Positions 1 to 8,655 of a DNA stretch of 64,000 bases are shown in pieces (positions within the stretch are counted from its first letter, which is position 1; each line of letters opens with the position of its first letter). This stretch comes from Hafnia paralvei ATCC 29927 (GTDB lineage Bacteria > Pseudomonadota > Gammaproteobacteria > Enterobacterales > Enterobacteriaceae), in the NCBI RefSeq assembly GCF_001655005.1, contig NZ_LXET01000046.1:62001-126000 (forward strand), given 5' to 3'. The position numbers and the translations under genes were made by a program. The notes under the pieces were generated by a model that was not told the origin of the DNA, ran no database searches, and saw only the letters and a program-made list of their open reading frames with translations.

Positions 1-1208
1 ATCAGCAACAGCGCAAAGCCACATGCCACCATGATACGGAATGCGAAATACAGTGGAGCAACTTTAGGAATAGAATCTTTAGTTGCAGCCTGAATCTGCT
101 CTTCGCTAGCCTGAGATGGGTTGTCGGTATAGCGTTTTAGCAACATACCGTAGCCCAAGTCCTGCTTGGCTTTATTGAATTCGTTACGCACAGCTGGATC
201 GGTATTGCCGGTACGCAGTTCCTGCAGCAATTCATAGGCTTTCATACCGTTACGGATACGAACCTGATGCTGAGCCATCAGCTCTTTCAGGCCAGTCACT
301 TGCTGATCGAGCGAACGGGTCGCGATCAGGCCAAGAGCGTAAGGGATGTGAATGGCATATTCGTTCGTCATGGTTTCCTGATTAGGAATACCAAACAGAG
401 TGAATGATGCTGGAGCCGGTTGAGTTTCCCACTCAGCTTCAATAGCTGCCAGTTTGGTTTTCTGCACGTCACCCATTTCGTAACCGGATTCGTCACCCAG
501 CACGATAACAGACAGTGATGCCGCCAGACCAAACGCCGCCGCAATGGCAAAGGAACGCTTAGCAAATGCGAAGTCACGGCCTTTCAGCAGATAGTAAGAG
601 CTGATACCTAGAATAAACATGGCGCCAGTGACATAGCCCGCAGAAACGGTGTGCACAAATTTCACCTGAGCAACTGGGTTTAATACCAGCTCAGAGAAGC
701 TCACCATTTCCATACGCATGGTTTCGAAGTTGAAATCCGAAGCGATTGGGTTCTGCATCCAGCCGTTAGCAACCAAGATCCATAGTGCGGACAGGTTAGA
801 ACCCAGCGCAACTAACCATGTTGTTGCTAAGTGCTGCACTTTGCCCAGACGATCCCAGCCAAAGAAGAACAGACCAACAAAGGTAGATTCAAGGAAGAAC
901 GCCATCAGACCCTCGATCGCCAGCGGCGCACCGAAGATGTCTCCAACGTAATGGGAATAATATGACCAGTTAGTCCCGAATTGGAATTCCATGGTTAGAC
1001 CCGTGGCAACCCCAAGTGCAAAGTTGATACCAAACAACTTGCCCCAGAACTTGGTCATATCTTTATAAACTTGCTTGCCAGTCAGGACGTATACCGTTTC
1101 CATGATGGCCAATAAGAACGCCATACCCAGCGTCAATGGCACAAATAGGAAGTGATACATCGCCGTTAAGGCAAACTGTAACCGTGACAGTTCGACAATA
1201 TCCAACAT
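1..1208 (-). CDS. cydA: Cytochrome bd-I ubiquinol oxidase subunit I (3' end cut by window edge)
   Basis: CydA is the haem-bearing subunit of the high-affinity quinol oxidase in the inner membrane; it oxidises quinol and reduces O2 to water when oxygen is scarce. The reading frame starts MLDIVELSRLQFALTAMYHF and runs open for 402 codons to the window edge, so the C-terminus and cydB lie outside. Haem ligands known from E. coli are at the same positions: His19, His186 and Met393, with Glu99 and Glu107 on the proton path. The quinol-binding Q loop falls roughly at residues 250-330. It lies downstream of sucD on the same strand but is separated by about 790 bp, a terminator and regulatory sites, so it is almost certainly its own operon. 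Confidence 0.97.
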   Translation of the reverse strand, partial: MLDIVELSRLQFALTAMYHFLFVPLTLGMAFLLAIMETVYVLTGKQVYKDMTKFWGKLFGINFALGVATGLTMEFQFGTNWSYYSHYVGDIFGAPLAIEGLMAFFLESTFVGLFFFGWDRLGKVQHLATTWLVALGSNLSALWILVANGWMQNPIASDFNFETMRMEMVSFSELVLNPVAQVKFVHTVSAGYVTGAMFILGISSYYLLKGRDFAFAKRSFAIAAAFGLAASLSVIVLGDESGYEMGDVQKTKLAAIEAEWETQPAPASFTLFGIPNQETMTNEYAIHIPYALGLIATRSLDQQVTGLKELMAQHQVRIRNGMKAYELLQELRTGNTDPAVRNEFNKAKQDLGYGMLLKRYTDNPSQASEEQIQAATKDSIPKVAPLYFAFRIMVACGFALLL

Positions 1209-1584
1209 CTTGACTCCTTGCTCCTCGCAGGAAGACTCCGACTTGCGGCAACACGGCTTCCGTTCGAGTACGGAAGTCACATAACTACCAGCAGTGAATG
1301 CCCTTCAACAACAAATTGGAACCTCCCCCAATTCCCAGCAGCCTACGCTTTCCAAAACTTCGCTATCGACGTTGAGCAAAATCCACTCCATCAGCATAGT
1401 TCAGAAAACGTTTGCAACGAAAAACCGAAGGAAGATAACAAATATAACAATAAAAACGACTCAGTATTACAGACGGGTAAATAGTACCCCGCCATTCCCA
1501 CACAATAAATAGGTATTTTCGTGTTAGGAATTAGATTTGTGTAGTTAGGTCACGTTTTAGGCAAATGCTTATAATCACCCAAAA

Positions 1585-1598
1585 TTGATCTACAGCAA
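1585..1598. promoter_or_regulatory. FNR-like site upstream of cydA
   Basis: The sequence TTGATCTACAGCAA matches the FNR consensus TTGATNNNNATCAA with one mismatch. A weaker second copy, TTGATCTATGTTAA (two mismatches), lies at 1657-1670. Two FNR sites at the cydA promoter are known in E. coli, where FNR lowers expression under full anaerobiosis. Function here is inferred. Confidence 0.4.
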
Positions 1599-1705
1599 GA
1601 TTAGCAAAACACTCTGTTTAAGGCACTATTTCTGGCATTTTTTTATAGTAATTTCATTGATCTATGTTAAGTAAAAGTATCATAAACGCATTCATGGTTA
1701 CTTAT

Positions 1706-1721
1706 TGTTAACTGATTGTTA
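1706..1721 (+). promoter_or_regulatory. ArcA-box-like direct repeat upstream of cydA
   Basis: TGTTA-N6-TGTTA at 1706-1721 is the 11-bp-phased direct repeat that ArcA-P recognises. Microaerobic activation of cydAB by ArcA is established in E. coli. The site lies about 500 bp upstream of the cydA start codon, consistent with a long leader. Confidence 0.45.
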
Positions 1722-1907
1722 TTTATTCTATGCGCTGTTTCTTTTACGTGATTTTTTATTTTCATACCTTCTCATTTTGAATAACAGAGTAATAAACCTG
1801 AGTGACAAATAGTCAGCATACAAGAACGAAAGGTTACGCAAATCAGAGAGACGTTAATGACAGAAGAGGAAAGATAGGTGGACAGGCGCAGCATAAAATA
1901 GCGCAGA

Positions 1908-1932
1908 TAAAAAAGGGCCACCGAAGTGACCC
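1908..1932 (-). terminator. Rho-independent terminator of the sdh-suc operon
   Basis: On the minus strand a 7-bp stem (GGGTCAC / GTGGCCC, one G-T pair) closes a stable TTCG tetraloop and is followed by six T residues. It sits about 70 nt past the sucD stop codon. Confidence 0.9.
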
Positions 1933-1998
1933 AATATGTCGAAACACTATGTTTCATTTAATTATCGCAGGAGACAAACCATCAGGCTTGCTCAAGAC
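1908..1998 (-). ncRNA. Candidate SdhX-like sRNA in the sucD 3' UTR
   Basis: The roughly 90 nt between the sucD stop and the terminator has features of a 3'-UTR-derived Hfq RNA: a single-stranded pyrimidine-rich stretch containing GTTTGTCTCCTGC that could pair with a ribosome-binding site, a small AAACA-TAG-TGTTT hairpin, and a terminator with a U tail. E. coli releases SdhX from the same place by RNase processing to regulate ackA and others. The call rests on position and architecture; the 5' end is not defined. Confidence 0.4.
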
Positions 1999-2868
1999 TC
2001 AACGCAAAACTGTTTTTACCGCGTTGCCAATTTCGGCCAAGCTACGAACGGTTTTCACACCTGCGGCTTCTAGCGCAGCAAATTTCTCGTCGGCAGTACC
2101 TTTCCCACCAGCGATAATTGCACCAGCATGTCCCATACGTTTGCCTTTAGGCGCGGTCACACCAGCAATGTAGCCAACAACGGGCTTAGTCACATGATCT
2201 TTGATATAAGCCGCGGCGTCTTCTTCTGCGTTACCACCGATCTCACCAATCATCACGATAACTTCAGTTTGTGGATCTTCTTGGAACAGCTTCAGGATAT
2301 CAATGAAGTTAGAGCCAGGGATGGGGTCGCCGCCGATACCGACACAGCTTGACTGACCAAAACCAATATCCGTCGTCTGCTTAACCGCTTCATAAGTCAG
2401 CGTACCAGAACGAGAAACGATCCCGACCTTGCCCGGCAAGTGGATATGGCCCGGCATGATACCGATTTTACATTCGCCTGGGGTGATGACGCCCGGACAG
2501 TTCGGCCCAATCATGCGTGCGTCGCTTTGTTCCAGCTTCGCTTTCACAACCAGCATATCCAGCGTTGGAATACCTTCGGTGATACAGATGATCAGTTTAA
2601 TCCCAGCATCAATCGCTTCCAGAATAGAATCTTTGCAGAAAGGTGCTGGAACATAAATGACCGATGCCGTTGCACCAGTGGCTTCTACCGCTTCACGGAC
2701 GGTGTTAAATACAGGCAGCCCCAAATGTTCGGTGCCTCCTTTGCCCGGCGTAACACCGCCGACCAATTTAGTCCCGTAGGCTAACGCCTGCTCAGAGTGG
2801 AAAGTGCCCTGACTGCCGGTAAAACCTTGGCAGATCACTTTGGTATCTTTATTAATTAAAATGGACAT
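1999..2868 (-). CDS. sucD: Succinyl-CoA synthetase alpha subunit
   Basis: The alpha subunit of the TCA enzyme converting succinyl-CoA plus ADP (or GDP) and phosphate to succinate plus nucleoside triphosphate. It is 289 residues, the E. coli length. The N-terminal CoA-binding Rossmann fold shows GFTGSQGTFH, and the catalytic phosphohistidine is His247 in RMGHAGAII (His246 in numbering without the initiator Met). The start codon overlaps the last base of sucC, so the two subunits are translationally coupled. It is the last gene of sdhCDAB-sucABCD, followed by a strong terminator. Confidence 0.98.
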   Translation of the reverse strand: MSILINKDTKVICQGFTGSQGTFHSEQALAYGTKLVGGVTPGKGGTEHLGLPVFNTVREAVEATGATASVIYVPAPFCKDSILEAIDAGIKLIICITEGIPTLDMLVVKAKLEQSDARMIGPNCPGVITPGECKIGIMPGHIHLPGKVGIVSRSGTLTYEAVKQTTDIGFGQSSCVGIGGDPIPGSNFIDILKLFQEDPQTEVIVMIGEIGGNAEEDAAAYIKDHVTKPVVGYIAGVTAPKGKRMGHAGAIIAGGKGTADEKFAALEAAGVKTVRSLAEIGNAVKTVLR

Positions 2869-4034
2869 TATTTCCCCTCCACGGCAGCAACAACCTGCTG
2901 CGCAGCATCCGTTAAGCTTTTCGCTGCTATAATATTCAAACCGCTGTCAGCCAGTTTCTTCGCTCCCAGCTCGGCGTTGTTACCTTCCAAACGCACGACC
3001 ACAGGGACATTAACCCCAACTTCAGCTACCGCCCCGATGATACCGTCGGCAATCAGATCACAACGCACGATACCACCGAAGATGTTGACCAGAACCGCTT
3101 TCACTTTCTCGTCAGACAGAATAATTTTAAACGCCTCAGTGACGCGCTCTTTCGTGGCACCGCCGCCAACGTCGAGGAAGTTCGCCGGTTCGCCGCCATG
3201 TAGTTTAACGATATCCATGGTGCCCATCGCCAGACCCGCGCCGTTAACCATGCAACCGATGTTACCGTCCAGAGCTACGTAGTTCAGTTCCCACTGAGCC
3301 GCCTGAGACTCACGCGCATCTTCCTGAGAAGGGTCACGCATTTCACGCAGTTCCGCCTGACGGAACAATGCGTTACCATCCGCGCTCAGTTTTCCGTCCA
3401 AGCAAATCAAATCGCCCTGCTTGGTGATCACCAGCGGGTTGATTTCGACTAAAGCCAGATCGCGCTCAAGGAACAGCGTCGCCAGGCCCATAAAGATTTT
3501 GGTGAATTGACCCACTTGTTTGCCGGTAAGACCCAGTTTGAATGCCAGCTCACGGCCTTGATAAGGCTGTGGACCCGTCAATGGATCTATCGCCGTCTTA
3601 TGGATTAAGTGTGGCGTTTCATCGGCCACTTTCTCAATTTCCACACCACCTTCGGTCGATGCCATGAAAACAACGCGACGCGTTCCACGGTCGACAACCG
3701 CACCGAGATATAGTTCTTTATCAATATCCGTTGCACCTTCAACCAGAATCTGATGCACCGGCTGACCCAGCGCATCCGTTTGGTAAGTCACTAAACGCTT
3801 ACCTAACCAGTTTTCTGCAAAAGCACGGATCTCTTCTTTAGACTTAACCAGCTTAACGCCGCCCGCTTTACCGCGGCCACCAGCGTGAACCTGACATTTC
3901 ACCACCCACGGACCTGAACCGATTTTGGATGCTGCTTCTTCTGCTTCGCGAGGTGTGGTGCAGGCATAACCGACCGGTGCCGGTAAACCATACCGAGCAA
4001 ACAGTTGTTTGGCCTGATATTCGTGTAGATTCAT
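2868..4034 (-). CDS. sucC: Succinyl-CoA synthetase beta subunit (ADP-forming)
   Basis: The beta subunit carries the ATP-grasp nucleotide site and the succinate site of succinyl-CoA synthetase. It has 388 residues, as in E. coli, beginning MNLHEYQAKQLFARYGLPAP. The ATP-grasp glycine-rich loop HAGGRGKAGGVKL is near residue 55, and the subunit-interface motif NIFGGIVRCD lies near residue 320. It overlaps sucD by one base. A 197-bp gap separates it from sucB upstream, unusually long for genes inside an operon. Confidence 0.98.
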   Translation of the reverse strand: MNLHEYQAKQLFARYGLPAPVGYACTTPREAEEAASKIGSGPWVVKCQVHAGGRGKAGGVKLVKSKEEIRAFAENWLGKRLVTYQTDALGQPVHQILVEGATDIDKELYLGAVVDRGTRRVVFMASTEGGVEIEKVADETPHLIHKTAIDPLTGPQPYQGRELAFKLGLTGKQVGQFTKIFMGLATLFLERDLALVEINPLVITKQGDLICLDGKLSADGNALFRQAELREMRDPSQEDARESQAAQWELNYVALDGNIGCMVNGAGLAMGTMDIVKLHGGEPANFLDVGGGATKERVTEAFKIILSDEKVKAVLVNIFGGIVRCDLIADGIIGAVAEVGVNVPVVVRLEGNNAELGAKKLADSGLNIIAAKSLTDAAQQVVAAVEGK

Positions 4035-4198
4035 GATGTTCTATCCATTTTGTCGCCGAGCCTGCTAGGCTATTACGCTTGTCATTTTGTGGTTGGGCTG
4101 TGTTCGAATTTCTCCGCGCTGCCCGCCCGCAAACTGCTTACGCTCATCACGCCTATCATGACTGGCTCTTATTTTAGGTAAGAGGCCCACCGAAGCAG

Positions 4199-4220
4199 GC
4201 CATTGCATAGCAATGCCAAA
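4199..4220. repeat. Inverted repeat between sucB and sucC
   Basis: Within the 197-bp sucB-sucC gap, CATTGC-ATA-GCAATG forms a perfect 6-bp hairpin that extends by GGC/GCC with one bulge. No T tract follows, so a transcription terminator is unlikely; an RNA processing or stability element inside the long sdh-suc transcript is possible. The remaining gap holds nothing else recognisable. Confidence 0.35.
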
Positions 4221-4231
4221 TATTTTGTTAC

Positions 4232-5446
4232 TTAGACGTCCAGCAGCAGACGAGCCGGATCTTCCAGCATCTCTTTCACCGTCACCAAGAAGCCTACGGA
4301 TTCACGTCCGTCGATCAGGCGATGATCGTAAGACAGAGCCAGATACATCATGGGTAGGATCACCACTTGGCCATTGACCGCCATAGGACGATCTTTGATA
4401 GCGTGCATGCCCAGAATCGCGCTCTGTGGTGGGTTGATGATCGGTGTAGACATCAGAGAGCCAAATACGCCGCCGTTGGTAATGGTGAAATTACCGCCGG
4501 TCAGTTCTTCAACTTTCAGTTTTCCGTCACGGCCTTTTACTGCGAGTTCTTTAATATTTTTCTCAATGTCAGCCATGCCCAGCGTATCAACGTTACGCAG
4601 CACTGGAGTGACCAGACCACGAGGCGTAGAAACCGCAATGCTCACGTCGAAATAGTTGTGGTACACCACGTCTTCGCCGTCGATAGAGGCGTTCACTTCT
4701 GGATAGCGTTTCAAGGCTTCCAATACGGCTTTGATGTAGAAGGACATAAAGCCCAGACGCACACCATGGCGTTTTTCGAAAGCTTCGCCATACTGCTTAC
4801 GCATGTCCATGATTGGCTTCATGTTCACTTCGTTAAACGTCGTCAGCATAGCGGTGCTGTTTTTCGCTTCCAACAGACGTTCGGCCACACGCTTACGCAG
4901 GCGGGTCATCGGCACGCGTTTTTCGGTACGCGCACCCAGCGGTGCGGCAACAACTTCGGGCTCAGCAGCTTTGGCTGCTTTTGGTGCCGCAGAAGCTAAA
5001 TGCTTATCAACGTCTTCACGGGTGATACGGCCACCGACGCCGGTGCCTTTAATATCGGCCGCGTTCAACGAGTGTTCGGCCAACAGACGACGAATCGCTG
5101 GCCCCTGCGCATCGCTGCTCCCTTCTTCCAGAGCCGCTGTGTGACGAGATGAAGGTGTAGATTCAGAAGACTGGGCTTTATCGGTGGTAGGTTTGCCGGA
5201 TACATCCGCAGGGCGCAGGCGCCCCAACAACTGGCGAGAAAGCACGGTCGCACCCTCTTCTTCCAGAATCGCATCCATAATGCCGGCTTCCGGCGCTGGC
5301 ACTTCCAGAACAACTTTGTCGGTTTCGATTTCAACGATAACTTCATCACGAGCGACGGTATCGCCCGGTTTTTTGTGCCACGTTGCAACCGTAGCGTCGG
5401 CAACGGATTCAGGTAGGTCAGGGACCAGAATTTCTACGCTACTCAT
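4232..5446 (-). CDS. sucB: 2-oxoglutarate dehydrogenase E2, dihydrolipoyl succinyltransferase
   Basis: The core of the 2-oxoglutarate dehydrogenase complex, transferring succinyl groups from lipoate to CoA. Domains in order: one lipoyl domain (about 1-80) with the lipoylated Lys44 in ETDKV; a Ser/Thr/Ala linker; the E3-binding domain (about 110-150, GPAIRRLLAEH to ITREDVDKHL); and the catalytic acyltransferase domain (about 170-404) with His375 and Asp379 in DHRLIDGRE, the same numbering as E. coli. It has 404 residues. It lies 74 bp downstream of sucA. Confidence 0.98.
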   Translation of the reverse strand: MSSVEILVPDLPESVADATVATWHKKPGDTVARDEVIVEIETDKVVLEVPAPEAGIMDAILEEEGATVLSRQLLGRLRPADVSGKPTTDKAQSSESTPSSRHTAALEEGSSDAQGPAIRRLLAEHSLNAADIKGTGVGGRITREDVDKHLASAAPKAAKAAEPEVVAAPLGARTEKRVPMTRLRKRVAERLLEAKNSTAMLTTFNEVNMKPIMDMRKQYGEAFEKRHGVRLGFMSFYIKAVLEALKRYPEVNASIDGEDVVYHNYFDVSIAVSTPRGLVTPVLRNVDTLGMADIEKNIKELAVKGRDGKLKVEELTGGNFTITNGGVFGSLMSTPIINPPQSAILGMHAIKDRPMAVNGQVVILPMMYLALSYDHRLIDGRESVGFLVTVKEMLEDPARLLLDV

Positions 5447-5520
5447 GCTATATCCTTTTTTATAACCAATTTTTTGCAGAACTGGGCGCTAATGCGCCCA
5501 GACTTTCTTTTGAGCTCTAG

Positions 5521-8328
5521 TTATTCCACGTTCAGCGCGTCGTTAACCAGATCCTGTTGCTGCTTCTGGTGAACCGACATATAACCCACAGCTGGCGAAG
5601 CCGATGCTGCACGCCCCGCATAACGCAACGATGCTCCAAAAGGAATCACTTCACGGAAGTTATGCTGGCTACAGTACCAAGCACCTTGGTTCAGTGGTTC
5701 TTCCTGACACCAAACAAAATCATGTACGTGAGCATAAGGTGCAAATGCATCCTGAATCGCCTGGTGAGGGAATGGATACAACTGCTCGATACGCACAATC
5801 GCCACGTCTTTCTGTTCATTCTTGCGACGTTGTTCCAACAGATCGTAATAGACCTTACCGGAACACATCACCACACGTTTCACGTCTTTTGGATCGATAT
5901 CATCAATCTCGCCGATGACCGGCTGGAAGCTGCCGTTTGCCAGTTCCTCCAGAGAAGATACCGCCAACGGATGGCGCAGCAGAGACTTAGGCGACATCAC
6001 GATGAGAGGACGACGCATTCCGCGCAGTGCCTGACGACGCAGCATGTGATAAACCTGAGCCGGTGTAGACGGAATACAGACCTGCATATTCTGATCTGCA
6101 CACAGTTGCAGATAACGTTCTAGGCGCGCAGAAGAGTGCTCAGGGCCTTGGCCTTCATAGCCATGTGGCAGCAACATAACCAAACCACACAGACGCCCCC
6201 ACTTCTGCTCGCCAGAGCTGATGAACTGGTCGATGACCACCTGAGCACCGTTGGCAAAGTCACCAAACTGCGCTTCCCAGATAGTCAACGTGCGCGGCTC
6301 TGCGGTGGCGTAACCATATTCAAAAGCCAGAACAGCGGCTTCAGACAGCACAGAATCCCATACTTTGAAGTCGCCTTGCCCGTTATGTACATTTTCCAGA
6401 GGAATATATACCGAACCATCTTTCTGGTTATGAATCACTGAGTGACGGTGGAAGAACGTACCACGCCCACAGTCCTCGCCAGAAATACGCACTGGTACAC
6501 CTTCATCAACCAGCGTGGCGTACGCCAGATTTTCTGCCGCGCCCCAGTCAAACGGCTTGTTGCCTTCTGCCATCTCGGCACGGTCACCATAAATCTTGGC
6601 AACACGAGACTGCATTTCGACCGATTCAGGCGCACGACTGATGCGACGAGCCAAATCTTGTAAGCGTTTGAGCTCAACGGTGCTTGGATAAACCTCATCC
6701 CATTCATGGTTCAGGTACGGAGACCATGTAAAGGTGTGCATGTTCATTGGGCGCCATTCGTCCACCACGCACTCGCCGCGATCCAACGCATCACGATAAA
6801 GGTTAACCATTTCCGTGGCATCTTCGAGAGAGGCAACGCTCTGCTCGGTCAGCTTGTCAGCGTAGATTTTACGCGGGGTCGGATGTTTTTTGATTTTCTG
6901 GTACATCACTGGCTGGGTTGCACTTGGCTCATCAGCTTCGTTATGACCATGGCGGCGGTAGCACACCAGATCGATCATCACATCACGTTTAAAGGTGTTA
7001 CGGAAATCGAGGGCCAGACGCGTCACAAAGGCAACGGCTTCAGGATCGTCCGCGTTCACATGGAAGATCGGCGCCTGAACCATTTTGGCAATGTCAGTAC
7101 AATACTGAGTAGATCGCGCATCTTTCGGGTTAGAGGTGGTAAAACCGATTTGGTTATTAATCACGATACGAACGGTACCGCCCACTTCATAGCCACGTGC
7201 CTGAGACATGTTCAGCGTCTCCTGCACGATGCCTTGACCTGCGATGGCTGCATCACCGTGGATGGTAATAGGCAGAACCATATTGCTACGCGCTTCATCC
7301 AAACGATCGCGACGGGCGCGGACAGAGCCCATAACCACCGGACTGACAATTTCCAGATGTGACGGGTTAAAGGCCAGCGCTAAATGCACTAGACCGCCTT
7401 CGGTTTCGACGTCTGACGAGAAGCCCATATGGTACTTAACGTCGCCTGCACCGAGGTGTTCTTTATGTTTACCGGCAAACTCGTCGAACAGATCCTGCGG
7501 TTTTTTACCCAGCACGTTAATCAGCACGTTCAGACGACCGCGGTGCGCCATCCCTAGAACGGCTTCACGGGTGCCATTCTTACCGGCATGACGGATCAGT
7601 TCTTTGAGCATCGGTACCAACGCGTCGCCACCTTCCAGTGAGAAGCGTTTCGCGCCTGGGAACTTAGCGCCCAAATAACGCTCCAGCCCTTCCGCTGCGG
7701 TTAGTTCACGCAGGAAACGCTGTTTTTCTTCTTGAGTAAAGGAAGGCTGACCGACCACTGATTCCAAGCGCTGCTGAATCCAACGTTTTTCTTCAGTGTT
7801 GGTGATGTGCATATACTCTGCACCGATAGAACCACAATAAGTTTGCTTAAGTGCCTGATACAGATCGGACAGCTTCATGGTCTCTTTGCCGATGGCAAAA
7901 GAACCCACGTTGAAAGTCTGATCAAAATCTTCTTCAGTCAGGTTGTGGAAAGAGGGTTCCAGATCTGGCACCGCATCCTGTTTCCACAAGCCTAATGGAT
8001 CCAGATTGGCTTGTTGATGACCACGGAAACGGAAGGCGTTGATCATCTGCAACACCTTGACCTGCTTAGCGTCCGTATCAGGGTCGTTTAGTGAGATATT
8101 AAACCGGGACGGGTCTTTCGCCAGACGACGGAAGTAGTCTCGAGTTTGGGAGTGGAATTGTTCCGATTTCAGGCCGATCGTCGGCAACTGTTGGAAAATT
8201 TCCTTCCAGCTCAGATCCACCGAGTCAGGATCGGTGAGATAGTCTTCATAGAGCTGCTCTATGTAGGACTGGTTTGCGCCCGCCAGATAGGAGGAATCCA
8301 GCCAGGCCTTCATTGCGCCGTTCTGCAT
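5521..8328 (-). CDS. sucA: 2-oxoglutarate dehydrogenase E1
   Basis: The thiamine-diphosphate-dependent decarboxylase of the 2-oxoglutarate dehydrogenase complex. It is 935 residues from the chosen start, MQNGAMKAWLDSSYLAGANQ, which matches the E. coli N-terminus. Two ATG codons are adjacent (8331 and 8328); the second is better spaced from the AAGG ribosome site. Active-site features include GMAHRGRLNVL, the ThDP/Mg region GDAAIAGQG, NNQIGFTTSNP and RRHGHNEADEP. The C-terminal transketolase-like half carries EAQFGDFANGAQV. It is separated from sdhB by 327 bp that may hold an internal promoter. Confidence 0.97.
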   Translation of the reverse strand: MQNGAMKAWLDSSYLAGANQSYIEQLYEDYLTDPDSVDLSWKEIFQQLPTIGLKSEQFHSQTRDYFRRLAKDPSRFNISLNDPDTDAKQVKVLQMINAFRFRGHQQANLDPLGLWKQDAVPDLEPSFHNLTEEDFDQTFNVGSFAIGKETMKLSDLYQALKQTYCGSIGAEYMHITNTEEKRWIQQRLESVVGQPSFTQEEKQRFLRELTAAEGLERYLGAKFPGAKRFSLEGGDALVPMLKELIRHAGKNGTREAVLGMAHRGRLNVLINVLGKKPQDLFDEFAGKHKEHLGAGDVKYHMGFSSDVETEGGLVHLALAFNPSHLEIVSPVVMGSVRARRDRLDEARSNMVLPITIHGDAAIAGQGIVQETLNMSQARGYEVGGTVRIVINNQIGFTTSNPKDARSTQYCTDIAKMVQAPIFHVNADDPEAVAFVTRLALDFRNTFKRDVMIDLVCYRRHGHNEADEPSATQPVMYQKIKKHPTPRKIYADKLTEQSVASLEDATEMVNLYRDALDRGECVVDEWRPMNMHTFTWSPYLNHEWDEVYPSTVELKRLQDLARRISRAPESVEMQSRVAKIYGDRAEMAEGNKPFDWGAAENLAYATLVDEGVPVRISGEDCGRGTFFHRHSVIHNQKDGSVYIPLENVHNGQGDFKVWDSVLSEAAVLAFEYGYATAEPRTLTIWEAQFGDFANGAQVVIDQFISSGEQKWGRLCGLVMLLPHGYEGQGPEHSSARLERYLQLCADQNMQVCIPSTPAQVYHMLRRQALRGMRRPLIVMSPKSLLRHPLAVSSLEELANGSFQPVIGEIDDIDPKDVKRVVMCSGKVYYDLLEQRRKNEQKDVAIVRIEQLYPFPHQAIQDAFAPYAHVHDFVWCQEEPLNQGAWYCSQHNFREVIPFGASLRYAGRAASASPAVGYMSVHQKQQQDLVNDALNVE

Positions 8329-8655
8329 CATGATCCCTTAAGCTGTTTTCAGCTTTAGTTTTCGCCGTGATAAACATCATGCTTTTAACAATTTCTCGCA
8401 TCCAACCGAGTGTTATTAAAAACATTTATCGTAATTACATACAACGTAATTACTTTACCGTAACCATCTTATAGTAATTGCACCTATCGTCAGATGACTC
8501 TATGTGCTTTTTGTGACGAAGATACATCACCTGTTGCAAAAATGTGTCTTACGTCTAGGTGCTACCTATTGCAACCCCTCTTCCCTCCTCTTTCGAGGAG
8601 AGAGAGGTTTGCACAAATCCAACGCTAACCGTTGGAATTTTAAACAATTTAAGTG
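8329..8655. promoter_or_regulatory. sdhB-sucA intergenic region
   Basis: This 327-bp gap inside the sdh-suc cluster contains no ORF of note. It shows an imperfect hairpin CCTCTTCCCTCCTC / GAGGAGAGAGAGG around 8577-8608, an inverted repeat TCCAACG-N5-CGTTGGA at 8618-8636, and repeated GTAATTAC boxes at 8431-8438 and 8446-8453 with a relative GTAATTGC at 8474-8481. E. coli has a sucA promoter in the equivalent gap, so a promoter with protein-binding sites is plausible here too. Confidence 0.4.

Larger units (their letters stand above)
1209..1907 (-). promoter_or_regulatory. Long cydA upstream/leader region
   Basis: About 700 bp separates the sucD terminator from the cydA start. It contains no convincing gene; the short ORFs seen here lack family resemblance and good ribosome sites. 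The region is AT-rich from about 1500 to 1800 and carries the FNR-like and ArcA-like sites listed separately. In E. coli cydAB also has a long leader with several promoters controlled by ArcA and FNR, so the arrangement looks conserved. Confidence 0.6.

Noticed and set aside
4367..4999. 210-codon plus-strand ORF opposite sucB
   Set aside because: Antisense to the catalytic domain of sucB, His/Phe-rich shadow frame without family resemblance.
6706..7362. 218-codon plus-strand ORF opposite sucA
   Set aside because: Antisense shadow of sucA; no ribosome site or domain.
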